Assembly (NCBI RefSeq): GCF_016598485.1
Contig: NZ_JAEMUW010000015.1
Span: 124,001 to 188,000 of the forward strand
Direction of reading: 5' to 3'
Source of the DNA: Micromonospora coerulea
GTDB lineage: Bacteria > Actinomycetota > Actinomycetes > Mycobacteriales > Micromonosporaceae
Length of the DNA stretch: 64,000 nt
Shown: piece by piece, positions 35,324 through 43,269 of the stretch
How positions within the stretch are numbered: the stretch's first letter is position 1
Layout of the letters: the number at the start of each line of letters is the position of its first letter
Translations under genes and position numbers: made by a program
The notes under the pieces: generated by a model
Seen by the model: only the letters and a program-made list of their open reading frames with translations
What the model was told of the DNA's origin: nothing
Database searches by the model: none

Positions 35324-36130
35324 TCAGCGGCGACCGCTGGCCTTGGCGCCGGTCTTGCCGTTCTCCATCGCCCTGCTGATGTCGTCGGCCGGCCGGCCGG
35401 AGACGTCCCGGGCACCCTCGGCGACCGAGGGGACCTGGTCGTTCGGCTTGACCATCGGCTGGACGCCCGGGGTGGTGGTGGAGGCGCTGCCCCCGCCGGC
35501 CACCGCCGAGCTGCCGGCGCCGGTCGGGCCGCCGGCCAGGCCGGATCCGCTCGACATGGTCGAGGCGTCGGTCACCTTCGCGCTCGGGTCCGGCGTCTCC
35601 ACCATGATGGTGTCCACGTCCTCCCGCATCGGGTCCAGCTTGCCGGCCGGGTCGTACTCGGCCCACTCCTGCTGTTCCCGGCGGCGGCGCATGGCCATCG
35701 CGCCGGCCAGGCCGGCGACGGTGCCCGCGGCCAGCAGCCCGGTCATCATCCCGCCCCGCGACTTCTTCTGCTTCTTCTTCGCGGCCTTCATGTTCTTCGC
35801 CTTCACCTTCTTGCTCATGGCGGTCTGCTTGGCGGCAGCCGCCCTCCGACCGGTGACGGCCTTCCCCGCGGTCTCGGCCTGCGCGTTGCGCACGGCCAGG
35901 ACCAGCGGCGCGAGGGCCGCCACCGTCGAGGCCATCCCGCTCGACGCCCGGTCCCGCACGATGACCGCGGTGGGCGCGACGGCACCCCGGGCTGCCTGGA
36001 CCCGCGGGCCGACCGAGGCGCCGGCACCCTTCGCCGCGTACGTGGCGGCCTGCCTCAGGTGACCGATGCCCTGGTTCAGCTCGGCCTTGGCCAGCTGCCC
36101 CTGGGTCTTTCGCCGCCCGATTCCAAACAC
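35324..36130 (-). CDS. Conserved hypothetical protein with basic linker and one membrane helix
   Basis: 268-aa protein not recognised as a named family. Residues 1-90 are helical (QLAKAELNQGIGHLRQAATYAAKG); residues about 95-125 are strongly Lys-rich (MSKKVKAKNMKAAKKKQKKS). One hydrophobic helix (MMTGLLAAGTVAGLAGAMAM) is followed by RRRR and a disordered Ser/Gly/Pro tail. The layout is that of a small membrane-associated protein with a basic DNA- or lipid-contacting segment. GTG 36130 has GGAGG four to five bases upstream. Divergent from the cyclophilin gene. Confidence 0.7.
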   Translation of the reverse strand: MFGIGRRKTQGQLAKAELNQGIGHLRQAATYAAKGAGASVGPRVQAARGAVAPTAVIVRDRASSGMASTVAALAPLVLAVRNAQAETAGKAVTGRRAAAAKQTAMSKKVKAKNMKAAKKKQKKSRGGMMTGLLAAGTVAGLAGAMAMRRRREQQEWAEYDPAGKLDPMREDVDTIMVETPDPSAKVTDASTMSSGSGLAGGPTGAGSSAVAGGGSASTTTPGVQPMVKPNDQVPSVAEGARDVSGRPADDISRAMENGKTGAKASGRR

Positions 36131-36247
36131 GGTCCCACCTCCTGGGAGTTGTTCCTCCGTCATCCTCCACCTTCGGATGCCTCCGCACTGCCAGATCGGG
36201 CACATGGGAGGATCCGCATGGAACTGACCAACGAGTGAGGAGTACCC

Positions 36248-36778
36248 GTGGCCGAGGCTGTCTACGCCACCTTGCACACCAACGCTGGCCCGATCCGGCT
36301 GGAGCTCTTCCCGAACCACGCGCCGAAGACCGTCCGCAACTTCGTCGACCTGGCCGAGGGCAACCGCGAATACACCGACCCGCGCACCGGTCAGCCGGGC
36401 AGTGGGCCGTACTACAACGGCACCATCTCGCACCGGGTGATCAGCGGCTTCATGGTCCAGATGGGTGACCCGACCGGCACCGGTCGCGGTGGCCCGGGCT
36501 ACACCTTCGCCGACGAGTTCCACCCGGAGCTGCGCTTCGACCGGCCGTACCTGCTGGCGATGGCGAACGCCGGGCCGGGCACCAACGGCTCGCAGTTCTT
36601 CATCACGGTCTCGCCGACGCCGCACCTGAACAACCGGCACACCATCTTCGGCCAGGTGGCCGACGAGCAGTCGGCGAAGGTCGTCGACTCGATCGCGAAC
36701 ACCCCGACCGGCCCGAGCGACCGGCCGCTGCAGGACGTGGTCATCGAGCGCGTCGAGATCGAGCGCAAGCCGGTCTGA
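36248..36778 (+). CDS. Cyclophilin-type peptidyl-prolyl isomerase
   Basis: 176-aa cytoplasmic cyclophilin. The active-site stretch HRVISGFMVQMGDPTGTGRGGPGY contains the catalytic Arg, and the substrate-site residues appear in AMANAGPGTNGSQFFIT and LNNRHTIFGQV. No signal peptide, so it assists cytoplasmic folding. The GTG at 36248 follows GAGGAG by five bases. Single-gene unit; the next gene starts 25 bases later from its own leaderless promoter. Confidence 0.95.
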   Translation: MAEAVYATLHTNAGPIRLELFPNHAPKTVRNFVDLAEGNREYTDPRTGQPGSGPYYNGTISHRVISGFMVQMGDPTGTGRGGPGYTFADEFHPELRFDRPYLLAMANAGPGTNGSQFFITVSPTPHLNNRHTIFGQVADEQSAKVVDSIANTPTGPSDRPLQDVVIERVEIERKPV

Positions 36779-36790
36779 GCGTCGCCCAGG

Positions 36791-36796
36791 TACCTT
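36791..36796 (+). promoter_or_regulatory. -10 hexamer of leaderless rhomboid promoter
   Basis: TACCTT seven bases before ATG 36804 in the short gap after the cyclophilin gene; no ribosome site is present. Confidence 0.5.
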
Positions 36797-36803
36797 TGCC
36801 TGC

Positions 36804-37754
36804 ATGACTGAGCGCACCGGGCAGGCGGGTGACGGGACCGGCGGGTCGGTGCCGACCACCCCGGTCTGCTATCGCCACCGCGACCGGGAGACGTACGTCC
36901 GGTGCAGCCGCTGCGACCGGCCGATTTGTCCGGAGTGCATGCGGGAGGCCGCGGTCGGGCACCAGTGCCCGGACTGCGTCAGCGAGGGACGCCGTAGCGT
37001 GCGGCCGGCGCGTACCGCCTTCGGTGGCGGTGCCGCCGGCCGCCACGGCTACGTCACGAAGGCGCTGATCGCGCTGAACGTGCTGGTCATGCTGCTCTCC
37101 ATCGCCTCGGACCGGGGCGGGGACGCGGCGGCCGGCGGCTCCGGCTTCGGCGGCCTGATGGGCGGCGCCACCCCGCTGACCCAGTGGGGTGGGGTGCTCG
37201 GCTACGCCTCGTACGTCGACTTCGGCGCGGCCCACGGCATCGCCGCCGGCGAGTGGTACCGGCTGGTCACCGCGATGTTCCTGCACTACGGCCTGGTGCA
37301 CCTGCTGCTGAACATGTGGGCGCTGTGGGTGCTCGGCCGGACGCTGGAGGCGGTGCTCGGCCCGCTGCGCTTCCTGGCGCTCTACCTGATCGCCGGGCTC
37401 GGCGGCAACGTGGCGGTCTATCTCTTCAGCGCGCCCAACAGCACGGCGGTCGGCGCGTCCACCGCCATCTTCGGTCTCTTCGCGGCGATCTTCGTGATCA
37501 TGCGGCGGCTCGGCCGGGACACCTCGGCCATCGTGCCGATCCTGGTGATCAACCTGATCTTCACGTTCACCGTGCCGGGCATCTCCATCGCCGGCCACCT
37601 GGGCGGTCTGGTCGCCGGCGCGCTGATGGCGCTGGTCCTGGCGTACGCGCCGCGGATGCGGCGGACCGTCTTCCAGGCCGCCGGCGGCGCGATCCTGCTG
37701 GTGGCGCTCCTCGGGCTGACCCTGGTCCGCACCGGGCTGCTGACCGGCGGCTGA
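36804..37754 (+). CDS. Rhomboid intramembrane serine protease with N-terminal zinc finger
   Basis: 316-aa membrane protease. Residues about 21-59 form a B-box-like zinc finger (CYRHRDRETYVRCSRC, CPECM, CPDC). The rhomboid core then has six or seven helices: WYRLVTAMFLHYGLVHLLLNMW, the catalytic Ser in GASTAIFG and the catalytic His in GHLGGLVAG. The cytoplasmic zinc finger is common in actinobacterial rhomboids and may bind substrates or partners. Substrate unknown. Start fixed by the leaderless promoter. Confidence 0.94.
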   Translation: MTERTGQAGDGTGGSVPTTPVCYRHRDRETYVRCSRCDRPICPECMREAAVGHQCPDCVSEGRRSVRPARTAFGGGAAGRHGYVTKALIALNVLVMLLSIASDRGGDAAAGGSGFGGLMGGATPLTQWGGVLGYASYVDFGAAHGIAAGEWYRLVTAMFLHYGLVHLLLNMWALWVLGRTLEAVLGPLRFLALYLIAGLGGNVAVYLFSAPNSTAVGASTAIFGLFAAIFVIMRRLGRDTSAIVPILVINLIFTFTVPGISIAGHLGGLVAGALMALVLAYAPRMRRTVFQAAGGAILLVALLGLTLVRTGLLTGG

Positions 37755-37793
37755 CCCGCCGCTCAGGGCGCGGCGACCGGCGGCGCGAACCGC

Positions 37794-38228
37794 TCAGCGG
37801 GCGGCGTCCTGCGCGGCCCGGAGCGCCTCGGCCACCTCGGCCGGTGCCGCGTCCAGGTCGTACCGGCCGAAGAGGTGCAGCGTCTCCCCCGCGTCGATCT
37901 CCAGCGTCTCCGCGGTGAGCCCCCGGCGGGTCCGCCGCTCCACCGTGATCGCCTCGACCTCGGACCAGGAGAGCCGACGGTGCCCGGCGAAGCCGTGGGC
38001 CACCGTGATGCCGTCCGGGTCGACGGCCAGCCGGACCGGCGCCAGCAGGTCGCGCAGCCCCCAGCCGGCCAGTGCGGCGGCGACCAGCCCGGCGAGCACC
38101 GGCTGGACCCGGTCGGGGCCGGCGAAGAGCAGCCCGAGCCCGAGCACGACGACCGCGCCGACCAGCTTGGCCACCGGCAGGATCGGCGGTACCCGCCACT
38201 TCTGCGCGGGGGACGACGGTGGTTGCAC
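37794..38228 (-). CDS. PH-domain membrane protein (CFP-6-like)
   Basis: 144-aa protein with two adjacent hydrophobic segments (LVGAVVVLGLGLLFAG and VLAGLVAAALAGWGL) followed by a small bacterial PH domain (LAVDPDGITVAHGFAGHRRLSWSEVEAI to LHLFGRYDLD). Similar actinobacterial proteins include low-molecular-weight antigen CFP-6; none has a clear function. GTG 38228 gives the complete fold. It is convergent with the rhomboid gene and lies 116 bases from the divergent thiolase. Confidence 0.8.
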   Translation of the reverse strand: MQPPSSPAQKWRVPPILPVAKLVGAVVVLGLGLLFAGPDRVQPVLAGLVAAALAGWGLRDLLAPVRLAVDPDGITVAHGFAGHRRLSWSEVEAITVERRTRRGLTAETLEIDAGETLHLFGRYDLDAAPAEVAEALRAAQDAAR

Positions 38229-38344
38229 CGCCCCAGCATGCCAGCCGCCCGAGGGATCGGCCCGGACCGCGGCGGGACCGGGGGAGGACGAGCCGGCCGG
38301 TGAGGACGTAGGATCGGGAGCAGCCAGGTTACCGGGGAGTAAAC

Positions 38345-39517
38345 ATGAGTGACGCGGTCATCGTCGGTGCGGTTCGGACCCCGGTCGGTCGGCGCAAGGG
38401 CAGCCTCGCCGGCGTGCACCCGGTCGACCTGTCGGCGCACGTGCTCCGGGCCCTCGCCGAGCGGACCGGCATCGAGCCGGGTCAGGTCGACGACGTGGTC
38501 TGGGGCTGCGTCTCCCAGGTCGGCGAGCAGTCGTGGAACGTCGCCCGCAACGCGGTGCTCGCCGCCGGCTGGCCGGAGTCGGTGCCCGGCACCACGGTCG
38601 ACCGGCAGTGCGGGTCGAGCCAGCAGGCGCTGCACTTCGCCGCCGCCACCGTCGTGTCGGGTCAGGCCGACCTGGTGGTCGCCGGTGGCGTGGAGTCGAT
38701 GACCCGGGTGCCGATGGGTTCCAGCGTGGCCGGCGGGATGCCGTTCAGCGACCAGATCCTGGAGCGCTACCGGGGCGTCGAGGGGGTGGCCGCGGATTCC
38801 ACGCTCCCGTTCAACCAGGGCGTCGGCGCCGAGTTGATCGCCGAGCGCTGGCGCCTCTCCCGGGCCCAGCTCGACGAGTTCGCGCTGGCCAGCCACGAGA
38901 AGGCCGCCGCCGCGCAGGACGCCGGCGCGTTCGACCCGGAGCTCGCCCCGGTGGCGCTGGCGGACGGTGGGAAGTTCGCCGCCGACGAGGGCATCCGCAG
39001 GGACACCTCGCTGGCCAAGCTCGGCGAGCTGGCCACCCCGTTCCGGGCCGACGGCGTGGTCACCGCCGGGTCCGCCTCCCAGATCTCCGACGGCGCCGCG
39101 GCGCTCGCCGTCACCACCAGCGAGTGGGCCAGCCGGCACGGCCTGCGCCCGCTGGCCCGGATCCACACCGCCGTGGTCGCCGCCGACGACCCGGTCGCCA
39201 TGCTCACCGCGCCCATCCCGGCCACCGCGAAGGCGCTGCGTCGCGCGGGGCTGGGCATCGAGGAGATCGGGGTGTACGAGGTGAACGAGGCGTTCGCCCC
39301 GGTCCCGCTGGCCTGGCTGGCGGAGACCGAGGCGGACCCGGAGCGGCTCAACCCGCGCGGCGGGGCGATCGCCCTCGGCCACCCGCTCGGCGGCTCCGGC
39401 GCCCGGATCATGACCACCATGCTTCAGCACATGCGGGACAACGGGATCCGCTACGGCCTCCAGACCATGTGCGAGGGCGGCGGCATGGCCAACGCCACCA
39501 TCGTCGAGCTCCTCTGA
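38345..39517 (+). CDS. Acetyl-CoA acetyltransferase/thiolase
   Basis: 390-aa thiolase. The nucleophile Cys89 lies in DRQCGSSQQ, the acid/base His346 in GHPLGGSG and the second Cys376 in CEGGGM; VNEAFAPV is also present. It reversibly condenses or cleaves acyl-CoA units; the QCGSSQQALHFAA variant and the 390-aa length suit a degradative (steroid or fatty-acid) 3-ketoacyl-CoA thiolase. ATG 38345 follows GGGGAG by five bases, and TAGGAT (38308-38313) is a likely -10. It stands alone, so the pathway cannot be told from context. Confidence 0.94.
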   Translation: MSDAVIVGAVRTPVGRRKGSLAGVHPVDLSAHVLRALAERTGIEPGQVDDVVWGCVSQVGEQSWNVARNAVLAAGWPESVPGTTVDRQCGSSQQALHFAAATVVSGQADLVVAGGVESMTRVPMGSSVAGGMPFSDQILERYRGVEGVAADSTLPFNQGVGAELIAERWRLSRAQLDEFALASHEKAAAAQDAGAFDPELAPVALADGGKFAADEGIRRDTSLAKLGELATPFRADGVVTAGSASQISDGAAALAVTTSEWASRHGLRPLARIHTAVVAADDPVAMLTAPIPATAKALRRAGLGIEEIGVYEVNEAFAPVPLAWLAETEADPERLNPRGGAIALGHPLGGSGARIMTTMLQHMRDNGIRYGLQTMCEGGGMANATIVELL

Positions 39518-39703
39518 CCGGTCCCCATCCGGCCCCGGGTGACCGGCCCGGTCGAGTCCCGGGTCCGGCCCTGGTCGCTGGTCTGGCTGGGTGAGCTCTT
39601 CGCCGACCTGCCGGTCTGACCCGGCCGGCGCGCCCCGGGCGGCGGCGGTCCCGATGTCGGACACCGCGTGCGATTTGCACGGATGGAAGTTCCAGAAATT
39701 TGC

Positions 39704-39719
39704 TGTGACCCATGTCACG
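39704..39719. promoter_or_regulatory. CRP-like operator candidate
   Basis: TGTGACCCATGTCACG matches the CRP-family consensus TGTGA-N6-TCACA with one mismatch, 26 bases before ATG 39746. In an actinomycete the binder would be a Crp/Fnr-type regulator. Confidence 0.45.
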
Positions 39720-39745
39720 CCTGCTCAGCGGTCGTTGCACATTGC

Positions 39746-40258
39746 ATGGACGTCTTCTCCCGAACGTTCCTTCCGGCCGCCGCCGAGACCGGTCTGGCGA
39801 CCCAGACGGTCAGCCGGCACATGCCGATCTTCCGCCGGTGCGTCGGCTCCGGCGACGCCACCATCCTGGTCACCCGGTGCAGCCGCCCGGACCAGCCGGT
39901 CGGTGGCGACTACCTGATGCTCCTCACCCACCGCCGCCTGGTGGTCACCCAGCAGACCCGGGTGCTGCACCGGCTGCGGCTGCACCTCAACACCGAGCTG
40001 CGCGAGCTGAGCAACGTCACCTGGAGCCCCGACCCCCGCCTGCACAGCGTCGAGCTGGCCGCCACCGCGATCGACGGCGCCCGCGAGCGGTTCCTCATCC
40101 GGACCCACCACCCGAAGCAGGTGTGGCAGCTCGACACGTTGCTCAACCACGCCTTCCGTACCCGTCTCCGGACGCCCGCGGAGCGGCTGGTGGCCACCAT
40201 CGGTGAGCCGCCGCTCGGCGCCCGGCCGGCCGCGTTCCGCCCGGCGCCGGTGCGCTGA
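39746..40258 (+). CDS. Conserved hypothetical protein with PH-like core
   Basis: 170-aa soluble protein. The middle (about residues 30-115) alternates short strands in a pattern resembling bacterial PH domains: ATILVTRCSRPD, YLMLLTHRRLVVTQQTRVL, LRELSNVTWSPDPRLHSVELAAT and RERFLIRTHH. The C-terminus is Pro/Ala-rich. ATG 39746 is preferred; an in-frame extension to 39668 would include the CRP-like site and is probably untranslated. No ribosome site is visible. Function unknown. Confidence 0.65.
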   Translation: MDVFSRTFLPAAAETGLATQTVSRHMPIFRRCVGSGDATILVTRCSRPDQPVGGDYLMLLTHRRLVVTQQTRVLHRLRLHLNTELRELSNVTWSPDPRLHSVELAATAIDGARERFLIRTHHPKQVWQLDTLLNHAFRTRLRTPAERLVATIGEPPLGARPAAFRPAPVR

Positions 40259-40327
40259 CCGGCTCCTTACCGAACCCGAACGTTCCCCGGACGTCCCGGG
40301 CGGCCGCCGGTCGGTAATCATGGGCCG

Positions 40328-41020
40328 GTGACCGCCGACGCCGCGCAGCGCGGGCTCGTCCTCGTGGTGGAGGACGAGCCGGCCATCGCCGACCTGGTCC
40401 GGCTCTACCTGACCCGGGACGGCTTCGGCGTACACGTCGAACGCGACGGTGCCGCGGGCCTCGCCGCCGCGCGACGGCTGCGCCCGGTGGCCTGCGTGCT
40501 GGACATCGCGCTGCCCGGCCTGGCCGGGACGGAGATCTGCCGGCGGCTCCGCGAGGCCGGCGACTGGACGCCGGTCATCTTCCTCACCGCCCGCGACGAC
40601 GAGGTCGACCGGGTCGTCGGCCTGGAGTTGGGCGCGGACGACTACGTGACCAAGCCGTTCAGCCCTCGCGAACTGGTCGCCCGGCTCCGGGCGGTGCTGC
40701 GCCGCTCCGCCGGGGCGCCGGCCGGGGCGGAGCAGCCCCGGGTGGTCGGCCCGGTCGTCCTCGACCCGGTCCGCCGGACCGTCACCGCGGCCGGCGCCCC
40801 GGTCCAGCTCACGTCCACCGAGTTCGACCTGCTCGCCCACCTGATGGCCCGGCCCGGCCGGGTGTTCAGCCGGGAGGAACTGCTGGCCGGCGTCTGGGGG
40901 TACGCCGCGCACGCCGGCACCCGGACCGTGGACGTGCACGTGGCCCAGGTCCGCGCCAAGCTCGGACCGGCCAGCGTGATCCGCACCCACCGCGGCGTCG
41001 GGTACGCGGCAGATGCCTGA
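40328..41020 (+). CDS. OmpR/PhoB-family response regulator
   Basis: 230-aa response regulator with receiver (VVEDEPAIADL, phospho-Asp in VLDIALPG, Lys in YVTKPFS) and winged helix (TSTEFDLLAHL, RTVDVHVAQVRAKL, THRGVGYAAD). Partner of the kinase that overlaps its last eight bases. GTG 40328 has no ribosome site; a TAATCA hexamer ends about ten bases upstream, so translation may be leaderless. The lipoprotein downstream of the kinase is a plausible target or accessory sensor. Confidence 0.93.
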   Translation: MTADAAQRGLVLVVEDEPAIADLVRLYLTRDGFGVHVERDGAAGLAAARRLRPVACVLDIALPGLAGTEICRRLREAGDWTPVIFLTARDDEVDRVVGLELGADDYVTKPFSPRELVARLRAVLRRSAGAPAGAEQPRVVGPVVLDPVRRTVTAAGAPVQLTSTEFDLLAHLMARPGRVFSREELLAGVWGYAAHAGTRTVDVHVAQVRAKLGPASVIRTHRGVGYAADA

Positions 41021-42557
41021 CCCCACCGCCGGGCAACCGCCCCCCGGCCCGCCACCGCCGGCCGGCCCCTGGCCACCCCCCGGCCCGCCGCCACCGGTCG
41101 ACCCGGGGCGGCCGCACCAGCCGACCGTCACCCTGCCGGTGATCGGGCCACGGGCCGCGCCGACCCCCCCGCGCCTTCGGTTCGCCAGCACGCTGACCAC
41201 CCGGGCGGTGCTGGTCACCTGCGCGGTGGCACTGGTGTCGGTGCTGGTGACCGCGCTGGTCGCGGTCCCCCTCGCGGTCCGTGGCGCGGAGCGGCGCGAC
41301 CAGGCGGCGCTCGCCGCCCAGGCCCGGCTCGCCGCCGACGTGCTGCGCGTCCGCGCTCCCCGGCAACGGGACACCGCGGGCGAGCGGCTGATCCGTCAGC
41401 TCCGCCAGCAGCAGATCGACGTGTACGTCGTCCGGGCCGGCCAGGTGGACCGCCCGGGGCTGCCCCGGCAGGTGGTGACCCGGGTGTCGACCGGTCGGGA
41501 GGTCTCCGGCCGGCGGCTGGTGAACGGCGAGCGGGCCCTGGTCGAGGGGCGGCCGCTGCCCGGCGGCGACGGGGTGGTGCTGACCCGGGCCACCACCAGC
41601 GGACCCTGGCGGCAGGTACTGCGCGGCCTGTGGCTGCCGCTGCTGGCCGGGCTCGCCGCCGGGTTGGCGGCCGGGCTGCTGCTCGCCCGGAGACTCGCCC
41701 GGCCGATCCGGACCGCGGCCACCGCCGCCGCCCGGCTGCGCGCCGGGGACCGGGCGGTACGCGTACCGGTCGAGCCGCCCGACGAGGTGGCCGACCTGGC
41801 GTACGCGCTGAACGGGCTGGCCGCCGCGCTCGCCACCAGCGAGGGGCGGCAACGCGAGTTCCTGCTCTCGGTCTCGCACGAGCTGCGTACCCCGCTGACC
41901 GCGATCCGCGGTTACGCCGAGGCGCTCGCCGACGGGGTGATCGAGGCGGACGGGGTGCCGGCCACCGGCCGGACGATGCTCGCCGAGGCCGAGCACCTGG
42001 ACCGGCTGGTCACCGACCTGTTGTCGCTGGCCCGGCTGGAGGCCGCCGACTTCCCCCTCGAACCGGTCCCGGTGGACCTGGCCCGGCTGGCCGCCGAGGC
42101 GGAACGCACCTGGTCCGACCGGTGCGCGGCGCTCGGGGTGCCGTTCCGGGTGGAAATGCCGGCCGGGCCGGTGCCGGCGTACACCGATCCGGGGCGGATC
42201 CGGCAGGTGCTCGACGGGCTGCTGGAGAACGCGCTGCGGGTCGTACCCCCGGGGGCGCCGGTGGTGCTCGCGGCCCGGCCGGCCGGCGCGGACCCGGCCG
42301 CGGGCGGCATCGTCGAGGTCCGGGACGGCGGACCCGGCTTCACCGACGACGACCTGGCGGTGGCCTTCGAGCGCGGGGCGCTGCACCAGCGGTACCGGGG
42401 GGTGCGCAAGGTGGGCAGCGGGCTCGGGCTGGCGCTCGCCGCCGGGCTGGTCCGTCGGCTCGGCGGCGACATCACCGCCGGGCACGCCGCGGAGGGCGGG
42501 GCGGCCTTCACCGTCCGGCTGCCCGCTGATCCTTACCTGACCCGAACACGGGGCTGA
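41013..42557 (+). CDS. Sensor histidine kinase with proline-rich N-terminus
   Basis: 514-aa sensor kinase. The first 45 residues are almost only Pro and Gly, a cytoplasmic tail that is unusual for this class. TM1 (about 62-86) and TM2 (about 205-228) enclose a 120-aa extracellular sensor; then come HAMP (RPIRTAATAAARL), H-box VSHELRTPLTAIRG, N-box LLENALRV and G-boxes RDGGPGF and GSGLGLALA. It starts eight bases before the regulator's stop, so the two are coupled. Signal unknown. Confidence 0.93.
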   Translation: MPDPTAGQPPPGPPPPAGPWPPPGPPPPVDPGRPHQPTVTLPVIGPRAAPTPPRLRFASTLTTRAVLVTCAVALVSVLVTALVAVPLAVRGAERRDQAALAAQARLAADVLRVRAPRQRDTAGERLIRQLRQQQIDVYVVRAGQVDRPGLPRQVVTRVSTGREVSGRRLVNGERALVEGRPLPGGDGVVLTRATTSGPWRQVLRGLWLPLLAGLAAGLAAGLLLARRLARPIRTAATAAARLRAGDRAVRVPVEPPDEVADLAYALNGLAAALATSEGRQREFLLSVSHELRTPLTAIRGYAEALADGVIEADGVPATGRTMLAEAEHLDRLVTDLLSLARLEAADFPLEPVPVDLARLAAEAERTWSDRCAALGVPFRVEMPAGPVPAYTDPGRIRQVLDGLLENALRVVPPGAPVVLAARPAGADPAAGGIVEVRDGGPGFTDDDLAVAFERGALHQRYRGVRKVGSGLGLALAAGLVRRLGGDITAGHAAEGGAAFTVRLPADPYLTRTRG

Positions 42558-42612
42558 CGGTCCGCTCGTCCGCGCGCGGGACGCTGGTGCTCCACGGACG
42601 AGAGGAACACTG

Positions 42613-43224
42613 ATGGCACGTCAGGGAATCGTCACCGGCGTCACCGCGCTGCTCGCGGCGGCCGCGCTCGGTCTCGCCGGCTGCGGCCCGGCCGGGCTGG
42701 CCCAGGACTCGGCCCGGGAGACCGCGGTCGAGGTCGCCGCCGCCATGGGTGCGGAGGGTCAGGCGCTCACCGCGCTGGGCTTCGACGCCGCCGACCTGGA
42801 CGTGGACCCGGTCGCCGCCCCGGCGTCGGCGTCGGCGGAGCCGGGCGCCGCCACCGAGGCCGGCCCGAAGGACAGGCCGGGTGCGCGCGGGCAGGAGTGG
42901 CGCAAGCGGCACCGGGCCCGGGTGCTGCTGCGCAGGAACACCCTGCACGGCGAGGTCGTCGTGCAGACCAGGGACGGCGGTACGAAGACCGTCGCCGTCC
43001 AGCGCGGCCAGGTGACCGCGATCGACGACAAGTCGATGACCGTCAAGTCCACCGACGGCTTCACCATGACCTGGACCTTCGGCGACAACCTCCGGGTGGT
43101 CGAGCGGCGGACCACGATCCAGTCGACGGACCTCAAGGTCGGCACCACGGTCGGCGTGGCCGGCGTCAAGGACGGCGACGGCGGCGTGGCCCGGCTGGTC
43201 GTGGTCCCGGTCAAGCAGAACTGA
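42613..43224 (+). CDS. Secreted lipoprotein with DUF5666-like C-terminal domain
   Basis: 203-aa exported lipoprotein. The signal peptide ends in the lipobox LAGC (Cys24). The N-terminal half is helical (ARETAVEVAAAMGAEGQALTAL); after a linker, residues about 115-203 form a small beta domain (LHGEVVVQTRDGG, VQRGQVTAIDDKSMTVKS, VVERRTTIQ, GTTVGVAGV) resembling DUF5666. It follows the kinase after 55 bases and has GAGGAA before ATG 42613, so it is probably co-transcribed and may modulate or report to that kinase. Confidence 0.82.
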   Translation: MARQGIVTGVTALLAAAALGLAGCGPAGLAQDSARETAVEVAAAMGAEGQALTALGFDAADLDVDPVAAPASASAEPGAATEAGPKDRPGARGQEWRKRHRARVLLRRNTLHGEVVVQTRDGGTKTVAVQRGQVTAIDDKSMTVKSTDGFTMTWTFGDNLRVVERRTTIQSTDLKVGTTVGVAGVKDGDGGVARLVVVPVKQN

Positions 43225-43229
43225 CGGTG

Positions 43230-43263
43230 GACCGGGTCCCCTCCGCGTGGAGGGGACCCGGTC
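43230..43263. terminator. Bidirectional terminator
   Basis: Perfect 15-bp stem (GACCGGGTCCCCTCC arm) with GCGT loop between convergent genes. Confidence 0.87.
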
Positions 43264-43269
43264 GTCGGG

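Noticed and set aside
39539..39619. 26-codon frame after the thiolase gene (WSLVWLGELFADLPV)
   Set aside because: No ribosome site and too short to judge; could be a gene scrap, but there is no support.
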